From: Oscillospiraceae bacterium
GTDB taxonomy: Bacteria > Bacillota > Clostridia > Oscillospirales > Acutalibacteraceae
Assembly (NCBI GenBank): GCA_910574935.1
Contig: CAJTCU010000001.1
Span: 669,695-733,694, forward strand
DNA length: 64,000 bases
Direction of reading: 5' to 3'
Below the pieces are notes generated by a model. That model did not search any database. It was not told where the DNA came from and saw only the letters and a list, made by a program, of their open reading frames with translations. Positions 16,314 through 25,140 of the stretch are shown in pieces. The translations under genes were made by a program, and so were the position numbers. Position 1 is the first letter of the stretch, and the number at the start of each line of letters is the position of its first letter.

Positions 16314-18435
16314 AATTACCATTGGCTTTGCCGGAAATCCCAACTGCGGCAAGACCACTCTGTTTAACGCTTATACTGGCGCAAACCTAAAGGTAGCCAA
16401 CTGGCCCGGGGTTACAGTGGAGAAAAAGGAGGGCCGGTTTAAGTTTCACAACAGCGACTACCGCCTGGTGGACCTGCCTGGGGCCTATAGCCTGACCTGT
16501 TACACCATGGAAGAGCAGGTCACCCGGCAGTACATTCTTAGCAACGAGGTGGACGTGATTATTGACGTAGCCGACGCCTCGGCGTTGCAGCGGAACCTGT
16601 ATCTTACCCTACAGCTCATTGAGCTGGGCAAGCCGGTCATTCTGGCCCTGAACATGATGGATATTGTGGAAAAGCGGGGCATGGAGATTGACACCCACCG
16701 GCTGCCGGAGATGCTGGGCATTCCGGTCATTCCCGTGTCCGCCCGGAGAAAGACCGGCCTAGACATCCTGATGCATGCCGCCGCCCACCATATGGGCCGT
16801 CCGGCGGACACGCCGCTGATCCACCACCATGGGAACGGGGCCGCAACAAAGAGCACAAGAGAACCCCCCCGCCCGGGCGGTTCCCGGCACAGGCGCCAGC
16901 GCCACGCGGAGTACGCCATGGTGTACAGCGACCGGATCGAAGATAAAATTGACCTGTTGATAGACAGCCTGACCACCCGCTGGCCGAACCTGCCAAATCC
17001 CCGCTGGCACGCCATTAAAATGTTGGAGGGCGACCGGGAGATCCTGGAAAAATATCCCCTGAACCTGCCGGAGGTGCTGGACCGCAGCTACGAGCAGGAC
17101 ATCATCAACGAGAAATACGACTTTATCGACGAGATCATTCAGGAGGTCATGGTCAATAAGGAGGAAAAAAGCGCTGTCACAGACCGGGCCGACGATCTGT
17201 TAACCCATCGGGTGTGGGGCCTGCCTATTTTCCTGCTCATTATGGCCGCGGTGTTCTTCCTGACCTTCACCGTGGGGGACTGGCTGAAGGAGTACTTCCA
17301 GCTGGGGCTGGACTGGTTTTCCGCCGGAGCTTTGGCCTGGCTGGAGGAAACAGGGGTAGCGCCCATGCTGGTCTCTCTGATCGTGGACGGAATCATTACC
17401 GGCGTGGGGGGCATCCTCACCTTTCTGCCCAATATTATCATCCTGTTTTTAGCACTGGCCTTTTTGGAGGACAGCGGCTACATGTCTCGGGTGGCCTATG
17501 TGATGGACGGCTTAATGGGCAGGCTGGGGCTGTCTGGCAGGGCCTTTATTCCCATGATTCTGGGCTTTGGGTGCAGTGTGCCGGCCATTATGGCCTCCCG
17601 GGCCCTAGAGAACCAGCGGGACCGGTACAAGACCATGCTGATCACCCCTTTTATGTCGTGCAGTGCCCGGCTGCCCATCTACGTGCTGTTTTCCCAGATG
17701 TTCTTCCCCCAGCACGCCATGCTGGCGGCCTACTCCATGTACATACTGGGGATGCTGGTGGCTGTGGCCGCGGCGTTTATTATGCGGCTGATGGAACGGG
17801 GCGGGAAGAGCGCAAATGCTAAGAGCATAAATGCCAAGAGCATAAATGCCAAGAGCATAAATGCTCTTCTCATTGAACTGCCAGAGTACAAGGCGCCCAG
17901 CGCCCACACCGTCTTTATCTACGTATGGGAAAAGGTGAAGGACTACTTAACCAGGGCGGGCACCATCATCTTTGTGGCCTCTATTATTATGTGGGTCCTG
18001 CTGAATTTCGGCCCCCAGGGTTATTCCACGGATATGAGCAACACCTTTGGCTCTCTGCTGGGGCGGTGGCTGGTGCCTTTCTTTGGGCCAGTGGGGCTTG
18101 GCTACTGGCAGATTGTGGTGGCCCTCATTGCGGGCATTTCCGCCAAAGAGGTGGTGGTGTCCAGCTGCGCCGTGCTGTTCAGCGTGAATAACGTGAACTC
18201 GGCGGCAGGCATGGCCAGCCTCTCGGCCATTTTGAGCAGCATGGGCTTTGGCCCGGCCAATGCCTTGGCGCTGATGACCTTCTCTCTGCTGTACACCCCC
18301 TGTGCGGCCACCCTGGCCACTATCAAAAAGGAGACCGGCAGCTGGCGCTGGACGGTCTTTGCCGGAGCATTTCAAATCGCCACGGCCTGGGTGGTCAGCT
18401 TTCTTGTGTACCGCTTAGCGGCGCTCTTCTTGTAA
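16303..18435 (+). CDS. feoB: Ferrous iron transport protein B
   Basis: A 710-residue inner-membrane Fe(II) transporter. An N-terminal G domain carries P-loop GNPNCGKTT (about 10-18), switch VTVEKKEG, DLPG, and NMMD. A GDI-like helical linker (about 200-290) leads to two Gate membrane domains separated by a core CFeoB segment. About residues 505-522 hold a five-residue tandem repeat (NAKSI x3) not expected in FeoB, located in the loop before the second Gate half. No separate FeoC is seen. Confidence 0.95.
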   Translation: MPREITIGFAGNPNCGKTTLFNAYTGANLKVANWPGVTVEKKEGRFKFHNSDYRLVDLPGAYSLTCYTMEEQVTRQYILSNEVDVIIDVADASALQRNLYLTLQLIELGKPVILALNMMDIVEKRGMEIDTHRLPEMLGIPVIPVSARRKTGLDILMHAAAHHMGRPADTPLIHHHGNGAATKSTREPPRPGGSRHRRQRHAEYAMVYSDRIEDKIDLLIDSLTTRWPNLPNPRWHAIKMLEGDREILEKYPLNLPEVLDRSYEQDIINEKYDFIDEIIQEVMVNKEEKSAVTDRADDLLTHRVWGLPIFLLIMAAVFFLTFTVGDWLKEYFQLGLDWFSAGALAWLEETGVAPMLVSLIVDGIITGVGGILTFLPNIIILFLALAFLEDSGYMSRVAYVMDGLMGRLGLSGRAFIPMILGFGCSVPAIMASRALENQRDRYKTMLITPFMSCSARLPIYVLFSQMFFPQHAMLAAYSMYILGMLVAVAAAFIMRLMERGGKSANAKSINAKSINAKSINALLIELPEYKAPSAHTVFIYVWEKVKDYLTRAGTIIFVASIIMWVLLNFGPQGYSTDMSNTFGSLLGRWLVPFFGPVGLGYWQIVVALIAGISAKEVVVSSCAVLFSVNNVNSAAGMASLSAILSSMGFGPANALALMTFSLLYTPCAATLATIKKETGSWRWTVFAGAFQIATAWVVSFLVYRLAALFL
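17815..17865 (+). repeat. 15-bp tandem repeat inside feoB
   Basis: AATGCYAAGAGCATA repeated three times plus a partial fourth unit, encoding NAKSI-NAKSI-NAKSI-NA in frame. Unit number can change by slippage without breaking the frame. Confidence 0.9.
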
Positions 18436-18522
18436 AGCAAAAAACGCCGTTTTTTTAGGAAGGCTGCCCAAGCGGAGAGGATTTCTACAAGAGGGCGTAG
18501 CCCCTTTAGCAAAAAAGAGACA

Positions 18523-18558
18523 CAAAGGGGAAAGGCTCTGCCTTTCCCCTTTGCTTTC
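18523..18558 (+). terminator. Terminator after feoB
   Basis: CAAAGGGGAAAGGC (18523-18536) and GCCTTTCCCCTTTG (18540-18553) form a perfect 14-bp stem with a 3-nt loop. It lies about 90 nt after the feoB stop. Confidence 0.8.
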
Positions 18559-18560
18559 TC

Positions 18561-18673
18561 TAGAGTCTGTTTGAAAACTTCGAAACACGGTCTGTTTTGC
18601 TCAGAAATGGTGGCTTCGGCGTCAAAAATCCTGGAAAGGCGCCAGCATTTCTCCGGTTTTAAAACAGACTCTA
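18561..18673. repeat. Family B repeat, short subtype copy B3 (113 bp)
   Basis: TAGAGTCTGTTTGAAAA ... TTTTAAAACAGACTCTA. It differs from the 113-bp copy at 38884-38996 at about six positions. Its right TA is shared with the left end of copy B4. Confidence 0.85.
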
Positions 18674-19021
18674 GGGCTTGTTTGAAACATCGAAAACGCC
18701 GTCTTTTTGCCCCGAAGAGGCCCTGCGTTGAAAATCTCCGTCAACCGGCTAGGCTGACTTGCGGGATTCTCCTTGCCATGGACCTCCCCGGGTCGGTCAA
18801 AAATCCGTCTTTCTCTACTGGGGCTTGTTTGAAAAATCGAAAACGTCGTCTTTTTTGCCATAAGAGGCCACTTTCTACGTCGAAAATCCTCGTCAATCGC
18901 CAGATTGCCGTAGTTAGCGCAGCTAACTACAGCGGTTCTTCTCCTTGAAATTGTCCCCTTCTGGCCCAAAATTCGTCTTTTCCTCTATTTTCAAACAAGC
19001 CCTAGGTTCAAACAAGCCCTA
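18672..19021. repeat. Family B copy B4, interrupted by copy B5
   Basis: The left end TAGGGCTTGTTTGAAAC is at 18672 and the right end TTCAAACAAGCCCTA is at 19021. Removing the 186-bp copy at 18819-19004 leaves 164 bp, the normal size of this subtype (165-166 bp elsewhere). Confidence 0.75.
18819..19004. repeat. Family B copy B5 (186 bp), nested in B4
   Basis: Starts TGGGGCTTGTTTGAAAAA and ends TTTTCAAACAAGCCCTA. It has an internal palindrome GTAGTTAGC-GCA-GCTAACTAC. It is nearly identical, in opposite orientation, to the 186-bp copy at 54871-55056. Confidence 0.8.
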
Positions 19022-19089
19022 AGCGATGAAGAATATGCCGTTCATTATAGATAGAGGGGCGCAGTTCTTGATGCATAAAGCCAGTAAGG

Positions 19090-19995
19090 CTAAATCAGCG
19101 GCCCCGCCAGGTCCCGCAGGTCCCCCCGCTGCTCCTGCCACCAGGCAGTCAGCTGGTCAAAATTCTCGTCCGGCTCTGCCAGCAGCCGGGCCAGCTGGTC
19201 CAGCTCTTCCAGCCGGCGGGCGGGCAGCTCCTCTTGGCCGCCCAGGAATCCCCCCAGGTACCGGGGGTAAAACACATAGGAGATCTCATGGTTCATCAGG
19301 GCGTAGAAGTCGTACACCAGGTACCGGGCCAGGGCCCGCAGGCCCCGGGTGCCCCGGCAGTCGGCATAGAGGAAGCGTTCACCATCTTCCTCTCCGGCCC
19401 GAACTTTCAGCCAGGCCTCTGCCGCCCAGTCGAACTGGCCGTGGTCCATGTCATAGGGGGTAAAGGGCAGGTCCAGGCCGTCGTACAGGCCGTCCGCGTC
19501 AAAGGTGACCCAGCGGTCCTCTTCCTCGTTCCAGATCTGGTTGATCCAGTGGTCCATGCTGGCCCCAGGCTGAATGTACGGGGCATACCCCGCCCGGCAG
19601 CGGCAGGGCACGCCCTTGGCCTTGTAGATAGAGGCCACCAGCACAGCCACAAAGCGGCAGGTAAGCACCAGCTTGTCCTCCACCCGGCGGTCCGGCACAA
19701 AGCCCCGGGGGTCCAGGCGGAACAGCCCGGCGGCCATGGCCGGGGCGGTCAGGTAGATGTCGTCCTCGCAGGGCAGGCGGCCCTGGGGCCAGCGTGTCAT
19801 GTCCCCATAGCGCAGGTCCGCGTTGGCAAAGGCGTTGCCCTGGGCCAGGGTGACCCGGTGGATGATCTGATGGGAAATCAGCTCCGAAAGCTCCCGGGGG
19901 CTATTGGGCAGGGTGCGGAAATAGTCCGCGTATAGGCCGGGGTAGGTAAAGGGCCCGGTCTGTAGGTAATGTTGGCGAAGTTCGGCTGGCAGCAT
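19090..19995 (-). CDS. Transglutaminase-like domain protein
   Basis: A 301-residue protein without signal peptide or TM segment. A papain-like transglutaminase core is visible: catalytic cysteine in LTCRFVAVLVASIYKAKGVPCRCR, histidine in MDHWINQIWNEEEDRWVTFDAD and the aspartate of that last motif, about 15 residues later. AAGGAGG lies 7 nt before the ATG. In bacteria this fold is used by cytoplasmic proteases, peptide N-glycanases and crosslinkers; the substrate cannot be told here. It is monocistronic, flanked by repeats on both sides. Confidence 0.85.
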   Translation of the reverse strand: MLPAELRQHYLQTGPFTYPGLYADYFRTLPNSPRELSELISHQIIHRVTLAQGNAFANADLRYGDMTRWPQGRLPCEDDIYLTAPAMAAGLFRLDPRGFVPDRRVEDKLVLTCRFVAVLVASIYKAKGVPCRCRAGYAPYIQPGASMDHWINQIWNEEEDRWVTFDADGLYDGLDLPFTPYDMDHGQFDWAAEAWLKVRAGEEDGERFLYADCRGTRGLRALARYLVYDFYALMNHEISYVFYPRYLGGFLGGQEELPARRLEELDQLARLLAEPDENFDQLTAWWQEQRGDLRDLAGPLI

Positions 19996-20738
19996 AACGT
20001 AACCTCCTTAAAATGTTGGAAAAAAGGCGCAACGCGCCGTGGGATTCTTAAGGGACGGGTTGTTCCTTAAGCGGGGTGTGGGGCGGCGCCCCACGACCTT
20101 GCCCTTAAACCTGAGAAGCGCATTGCGGGGAGGGGGGCCCGCGAAGCGGGGGAGGGGTGCTTGCAAGAAAAAGCACCCCTCCGGCCAGCCACCGCGCCAG
20201 CCACTGTAGGCAAGGGTTTCCTCATAGCGGCTCCCGGTCCTGCCCGGTTTCCCCCGCGAAGCGGGCGCAGCCCGTCCGCCGCTGAACCAGCTTCCTCCGC
20301 GCCGCAAGGCCCCCGGATGGGCATTTTCTTTGAAAATGCCCATAATTTGTCTGACGACGGGAAGGCCTCCGGCGCAAAGCGGCGCGCCTCCGGCAAGGTC
20401 GCCTCCGGCGGCCAGGGCTACTCGAGTCTCGGCTGCCGCCTCGGTCGGTTCGCGGCTTGTCTGCCACTGGCAGACGCTCACCCCTGGACCTCGCCAGCGC
20501 CCCGCGCGCGCTGGACCTCGCTCTCACTGGCGTCCCCCCGCCCCTCTGCCCTTATTATACGCCAGCGCCCCGCCTTTTTTCCTGTCTTTTCGGGAACATT
20601 TTTGTCCACTGCCCGGGTTTGTGAAAAATTATTCTGGCATTGCGGCCCAGTTTGTGATAGAATGTGCTTGACAAAGCTTCCCTTTGCAAAGGCGCGGGGA
20701 AGGACCAACCATTACAATAACAATGGACGGAGAAAGGA
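19996..20738. other. Gene-free GC-rich spacer with family C repeat C2
   Basis: About 740 bases with no credible gene; the open frames are products of high GC. Between 20031 and 20115 lies a family C copy (CGCGCCGTGGGATTC..., GGGGTGTGGGGCGGCGCCCC, ACGACCTTGCCCTTAA). Further palindromic patches (CCCCGCGAAGCGGG near 20250) and a doublet TGGACCTCGC...TGGACCTCGC near 20485-20523 follow. It holds the upstream region of the PRPP synthetase gene; no confident promoter was found. Confidence 0.5.
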
Positions 20739-21929
20739 ATGGCCAGTCTTATGGAAAACAAGGCAAAGTTTTTTTTCAGCCCAGAAAACCGCGTGGCGCC
20801 CCTGGGAATTATTACCCTAGAGGGCGCGGAAGAGCTTTCCGCGAAGATCGACGCCCACCTGGTGCGCTGGGCCCGAGAGGCCGGTATGGAGGTAGACACC
20901 TTTTGCCTGCGCAGCAGCTGCCCCCGGTTTACCTCTGGCGACGCCAAGGGCATCATTGAGCAGACCGTTCGGGGCTACGACCTGTTTTTTGTGGTGGATG
21001 TGGGCAACTACAGCCCCACCTACCCCTTCTTCGGCATGGAAAACCACATGTCCCCGGACGACCATTTCCAAAACCTGAAGCGGCTGATTCAGGCCACCAG
21101 CGGCAAGGCCCACCGCATTAACGTGATTATGCCCGTGCTATACGGCGGCCGCCAGCACCGCCGCAGCTACCGGGAGTCTTTGGACTGCGCCTTTGCCCTG
21201 CAAGAGCTGCAAAGCATGGGGGTGGAAAACGTGGTTACCTTTGACGCCCACGACCCCCGGGTGCAGAACGCCGTGCCCCTGATGGGCTTTGACAACCTAA
21301 AGGCCTCTTATCAAGTGCTGAAAAGGATGCTGCGCAGCTTTCCAGACCTGGCCATTGACCGGGACAGCTTTATGGTGGTCAGCCCCGACGAGGGAGCCCT
21401 GGACCGGAACATGTTCTTTGCCTCTGTAATGGAGGTGGAGATGGGCATGTTCTACAAGCGCCGGGACTACTCCACCTTTGTAGACGGCCGCAACCCCATT
21501 GTGGCCCACGAGTACCTGGGCTCGGACGTAGAGGGCAAGGACATCTTTGTGGCGGACGACATTATCGCCACGGGCGATTCCATGCTGGACCTGGCCGCCC
21601 GGCTAAAGGCCCGCAGGGCCCGGCGCATCTTTGTGTTCGCCACTTTCGCCATTTTTACCAAGGGCCTGGAGGCCTTTGACAAGGCCTACCGGGAGGGGCT
21701 GATTGACGGGGTGTTTGGCACAAACCTGACCTACCGCACCGAAGAGCTGAAAAACCGCCCCTGGTTTTACGAGGTGGACGTTTCTAAATATATTTCATAC
21801 TATGTATCAGCCCTAAACCATGATATGGCGGTAAGCAGGCTCATCGACCCCCACGAGAAGATGAGCGTGCTGCTGGACAAGTGCCGGGAAGAGCGGGAAA
21901 AGGAACAGAACCAGCAGCTAAGCTTTTAG
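20739..21929 (+). CDS. Ribose-phosphate pyrophosphokinase-like protein (long variant)
   Basis: A 396-residue protein with the two phosphoribosyltransferase-fold halves of PRPP synthetase. Visible elements include MPVLYGGRQHRRSYRESLDCAFALQEL, a catalytic-flexible-loop region, VVTFDAHDPRVQNAVP, and the PRPP-binding loop VADDIIATGDSML (canonical enzymes have DDxxxTGGT). It is about 80 residues longer than the usual 315, with an extended N terminus, central insert and C-terminal helix. The start ATG 20739 has GGACGGAG 6 nt upstream; ATG 20751 is the alternative. PRPP synthesis is likely but the loop is divergent, so activity is not certain. Its TAG stop is the first three bases of a family B end. 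Confidence 0.82.
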   Translation: MASLMENKAKFFFSPENRVAPLGIITLEGAEELSAKIDAHLVRWAREAGMEVDTFCLRSSCPRFTSGDAKGIIEQTVRGYDLFFVVDVGNYSPTYPFFGMENHMSPDDHFQNLKRLIQATSGKAHRINVIMPVLYGGRQHRRSYRESLDCAFALQELQSMGVENVVTFDAHDPRVQNAVPLMGFDNLKASYQVLKRMLRSFPDLAIDRDSFMVVSPDEGALDRNMFFASVMEVEMGMFYKRRDYSTFVDGRNPIVAHEYLGSDVEGKDIFVADDIIATGDSMLDLAARLKARRARRIFVFATFAIFTKGLEAFDKAYREGLIDGVFGTNLTYRTEELKNRPWFYEVDVSKYISYYVSALNHDMAVSRLIDPHEKMSVLLDKCREEREKEQNQQLSF

Positions 21930-21960
21930 GGCTTGTTTAAAAAAATGGGGAACGCCGTCT
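21927..21960. repeat. Family B solo left end (B6)
   Basis: TAGGGCTTGTTTAAAAAAAT...AACGCCGTCTTTT matches the left 35 bases of family B, with no right end in the next 170 bases. Its leading TAG is the stop codon of the preceding gene. Confidence 0.65.
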
Positions 21961-22101
21961 TTTGGGGAGATGGGGCGGAACGCCCCGTATTTTTGGCGTA
22001 AAGCAGAATCCCTGGCTGGACGCGAGGACTTTTTTACCGGGGATTATGAAAAAATTTGTCAGGAGTTGGTTGGATTCATTCATTGGTGAGGTGATCGCAC
22101 A

Positions 22102-22770
22102 TTGTTTGACAGATTGCGGGAGGACATTGACGCAGTAATGCGGCGGGATCCGGCGGCCCGGTCCCGGCTGGAGGTATATTTTCTTTATTCCGGGTTCAAG
22201 GCAGTGCGGGCCTACCGCCGGGCCCACTGGTTCCAGCGGCATGGCATGAAGTTTCTGGCCCGGGCCATCTCCCAAAGCGCCCGGCGGCGGACCGGCATTG
22301 AGATACACCCAGGGGCCAAGATTGGCCGGGGGCTGTTTATTGATCATGGCATGGGGGTGGTGATTGGCGAGACCACGGAGATTGGCGACAACTGCACCCT
22401 GTACCAAAATGTGACCCTGGGCGGCACAGGCAAGGACCAGGGGAAGCGCCACCCCACCCTGGGCAACAACGTGCTGGTGGGGGCCGGGGCCAAGGTGCTG
22501 GGGCCCTTTACTGTGGGGGATAACGCCCGGGTGGCCGCTGGCGCGGTGGTGCTGGACGCGGTTCCGGCCAATGCCACGGCAGTAGGCGTGCCGGCCCGGG
22601 TGGTGCGCATTGCGGGACAAAAGGTGGCCAATGAGCAGCTGGACCAGATCCACGTGGCGGACCCGGTTTCCATGGAGCTGTGCCGCCTGCGCAGCGAACT
22701 GGTGCGGCTGGAAGCCAAGGTGGCCGAGCTGGCCAAAGCCACCGCAAGCCCAAACGAGGGAACCGCGTAG
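22102..22770 (+). CDS. cysE: Serine O-acetyltransferase
   Basis: A 222-residue left-handed beta-helix acyltransferase making O-acetylserine for cysteine synthesis. The likely start is TTG 22102 ([21 protein letters not shown]) with GGTGAGGTGAT upstream. Hexapeptide repeats run from about residue 65 ([34 protein letters not shown]), with the catalytic histidine in [12 protein letters not shown] and the [20 protein letters not shown] loop. A C-terminal coiled-coil-like tail (about 185-215) is longer than in the short SAT forms. It precedes cysS, a common pairing of cysteine synthesis with its charging enzyme. Confidence 0.94.
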   Translation: MFDRLREDIDAVMRRDPAARSRLEVYFLYSGFKAVRAYRRAHWFQRHGMKFLARAISQSARRRTGIEIHPGAKIGRGLFIDHGMGVVIGETTEIGDNCTLYQNVTLGGTGKDQGKRHPTLGNNVLVGAGAKVLGPFTVGDNARVAAGAVVLDAVPANATAVGVPARVVRIAGQKVANEQLDQIHVADPVSMELCRLRSELVRLEAKVAELAKATASPNEGTA

Positions 22771-22774
22771 CGAA

Positions 22775-22850
22775 AATGGGTGCAGGGACAGTTCCCTGCC
22801 GGGGGTGCGGGGCAAGAAGCCCCGCGACCTTGCTCTAGCGGCGCGGAAAG
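22775..22850. repeat. Family C GC-rich intergenic repeat, copy C3
   Basis: GGGGGTGCGGGGCAAGAAGCCCCGCGACCTTGCTCTAGCGGCGCGG block; it shares the GGGC...GCCC stem, CGACCTTGC and GCGGCGCGG with the other C copies. Confidence 0.5.
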
Positions 22851-23105
22851 GAATAGGCGGGAGCAGCAGCCTCTCCGGCAAAGGAAGGAAGCGGGGGTGG
22901 GCGAGTTCCGCGCCGGTAAACATAGCGCCTTCCGGCGGGAGACCGCCGGAACAGCGGACGGTTTGCGGCCAGCCGCCGGAAGAGCGGAGAGTTCGCCGCT
23001 AGGGGCCAGTGAAGCCCGCCGGTGGGGCAGAGGCCCTAATCGGCAAAGAAAGACGCCTGGATAAGGGGCGGGGCTGTAATAAAGATACTTCCCAATGAAT
23101 AAAAC
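22851..23105. other. Gene-free stretch between cysE and cysS
   Basis: GC-rich and without a credible start or domain. It contains GACCGCCGG/CCGGCGG-type patches resembling decayed family C sequence. Confidence 0.4.
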
Positions 23106-23271
23106 CTAGGGCTTGTTTGAAAAATCGCAAACACCGTCTTTTTGCCCTGCCCGGGCGGATTTGTGTGTCGAAAATCCTCGTAATACGAAAGTATTCCTTG
23201 CGGTTTTCTTCGTCAAACCGCGCCCGCCAGGGCAAAAATCCGGCACTTTCTCTATTTTCAAACAAGCCCTA
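23106..23271. repeat. Family B repeat, copy B7 (166 bp)
   Basis: TAGGGCTTGTTTGAAAAA ... TTTTCAAACAAGCCCTA, with an internal palindrome CGTAATACG-AAAGTATT. It lies 60 nt before the cysS start and would be in its leader. Confidence 0.85.
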
Positions 23272-23332
23272 GTAAAAAATAAAATAAATTATCATGACGG
23301 CAAAAAGCCACGGCACAAGGAGGAATGCTGCC

Positions 23333-24739
23333 ATGCAGCTGACAAATACCCTGACCATGAAAAAGGAGGAGTTTATCCCCCACATCCCTAAAAAGGTGAA
23401 AATGTATACCTGCGGCCCCACGGTCTACGGGTTTGCCCATATTGGCAACCTGCGCACCTATATTATGGAAGATACCCTGGAAAAGGCCCTGGGCTACGCG
23501 GGCTTTCAAGTGGACCGGGTGATGAATATTACCGATGTGGGGCACCTAAGCTCGGACGCGGACACCGGGGAGGACAAGATGCTGAAGGGCGCCAAGCGGG
23601 AGCACAAGACCGTGATGGAGATTGCGGCCTTTTACACCCAGGCTTTCTTTAAAGACTGCGACAAGTTGAATATTCGTAAACCCGATACCGTGGTGCCTGC
23701 CACAGGCTGCATTGACGACTTTATCCACATGGTGTCCGTGCTGCTGGAAAAGGGCTACGCCTATTTGGCAGGGGGCAACGTGTATTTTGACACCTCTAAA
23801 CTGAAGAATTACTATGTGTTCGGCAACCAGACCGGCGAGGACCTGGCGGTAGCGGTGCGGGACAGCGTGGAGGCGGACGAGAACAAGCGGAACAAAACAG
23901 ACTTTGTGCTGTGGTTCACCAAATCCAAGTTTGAGGACCAGGAACTGAAATGGCAGAGCCCCTGGGGCCTGGGGTACCCGGGCTGGCACATTGAATGCTC
24001 GTCCATCAGCATTAAAAACCTGGGGGAGTACCTGGACATCCACTGCGGGGGCATTGATAACGCCTTTCCCCACCACACCAACGAGATTGCCCAAAGCGAG
24101 GCCTACCTGGGCCACCCCTGGTGCAAATACTGGTTCCATGTGCTGCACCTGAATGACGCCAGCGGGAAAATCAGCAAGTCCAAGGGAGCAAAGCTGACGG
24201 TGTCTTTGCTGGAGGAGAAGGGCTACAACCCCCTGTGCTACCGGCTGTTTACCTTGCAGTCTCATTACCGCAAGCCCCTGGTGTTCTCCTTTGAGAGCCT
24301 GGACAACGCCGCCCGGGCCTATGAAAAGCTGACCGCCCGCGTCGCGGGGCTTTCCAAAGAGGGCCAGCCAAACCTGGAAGAAGCGAAGCCCTATCAGGAG
24401 AAATTTAAAGAGGCCCTGGAAAACGACCTAAACACCTCTTTGGCCCTTACGGCCCTGTACGACATGCTGAAAGCGGATTTGAGCGACGCCACCAAGCGGT
24501 ATTTGGTGGCGGACTTTGACCAGGTGCTGTCTTTGGACCTGCTGGCCGCGGGGGAAAAGGCCCAGGCCCCGGCGGTGTCCCCAGAAGAGGCGGCGGAAAT
24601 TGAGAATTTGATTGAGCGCCGGGCCCAGGCCAGAAAAGCCAAGGACTGGGCCGCCGCAGACGCCATTCGGGATGAGCTGGCAGCCCGTCATGTGGTGCTG
24701 AAAGATACCCCGAATGGGGTGGAGTGGCACAAAGAGTAA
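23333..24739 (+). CDS. cysS: Cysteine--tRNA ligase
   Basis: A 468-residue class I synthetase. The start is ATG 23333 (MQLTNTLTMKKEEF) with AAGGAGG 9 nt upstream; the in-frame ATG at 23294 has no such site. Zinc ligands include C in MYTCGPTVY, C in WHIECSS and H in the following H-x3-H region. HIGH is FAHIGNLRTY and KMSKS is GKISKSKG. A DALR-like helical C-terminal domain ends the protein. It lies downstream of cysE and B7. Confidence 0.97.
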   Translation: MQLTNTLTMKKEEFIPHIPKKVKMYTCGPTVYGFAHIGNLRTYIMEDTLEKALGYAGFQVDRVMNITDVGHLSSDADTGEDKMLKGAKREHKTVMEIAAFYTQAFFKDCDKLNIRKPDTVVPATGCIDDFIHMVSVLLEKGYAYLAGGNVYFDTSKLKNYYVFGNQTGEDLAVAVRDSVEADENKRNKTDFVLWFTKSKFEDQELKWQSPWGLGYPGWHIECSSISIKNLGEYLDIHCGGIDNAFPHHTNEIAQSEAYLGHPWCKYWFHVLHLNDASGKISKSKGAKLTVSLLEEKGYNPLCYRLFTLQSHYRKPLVFSFESLDNAARAYEKLTARVAGLSKEGQPNLEEAKPYQEKFKEALENDLNTSLALTALYDMLKADLSDATKRYLVADFDQVLSLDLLAAGEKAQAPAVSPEEAAEIENLIERRAQARKAKDWAAADAIRDELAARHVVLKDTPNGVEWHKE

Positions 24740-24757
24740 CCAGAAAGCGCATACTGT

Positions 24758-25042
24758 ATGGAAAAAAGGTTTGAGTTTGACGGGGTCCTGCACGAAATAC
24801 CGGAAAAGGGCGGGGCCTATGTAGTATTTCCTTGGAACGTTCCAGAGGTTTTTGGAAAAGGACGGGCAAAGGTACACGTGGAGTTTGACGGCATTCCCTA
24901 CAGCGGCAGCGTGGTAAACATGGGGCTTAAGACCCCGGAGGGCCAGGTCTGCTATATCATTGGCGTACGAAAGGCCATTCGGGAAAAACTGGGGAAAAAA
25001 GAGGGAGACACGCTTCATGTGGTGGTGGAGGAGCGGCCATAA
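24758..25042 (+). CDS. DUF1905 family protein
   Basis: A 94-residue small cytoplasmic protein with the DUF1905 pattern: FDGVLHEIPEKGGAYVVFPWNVPEVFGKGRAKVHVEFDGIPYSGSVVNMG, then a C-terminal VRKAIREKLGKKEGDTLHVVVEER block (the last part is also common to YdeI/OmpD-associated proteins). Function unknown. It starts 18 nt after cysS and is probably cotranscribed. Confidence 0.85.
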   Translation: MEKRFEFDGVLHEIPEKGGAYVVFPWNVPEVFGKGRAKVHVEFDGIPYSGSVVNMGLKTPEGQVCYIIGVRKAIREKLGKKEGDTLHVVVEERP

Positions 25043-25096
25043 AAAAGCCCGTCGGCGAAAGGGCTGACGCTCCACTGGATAGGATGTTAACCAAAG

Positions 25097-25124
25097 AAAA
25101 GAGGCAGGTTTCCCCGCCTCTTTC
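25097..25124. terminator. Bidirectional terminator between convergent genes
   Basis: GAGGC...GCCTC stem with A-rich left and T-rich right flanks, between the DUF1905 gene (+) and the XRE gene (-). Confidence 0.65.
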
Positions 25125-25140
25125 CCGCGTCACACAGACG

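Noticed and set aside
17815-17865. CRISPR-like array
   Set aside because: Units are 15 bp, contiguous, without spacers, and in frame within feoB.
21930-22101. Riboswitch or T-box upstream of cysE
   Set aside because: Only a solo family B end and unstructured sequence were seen.
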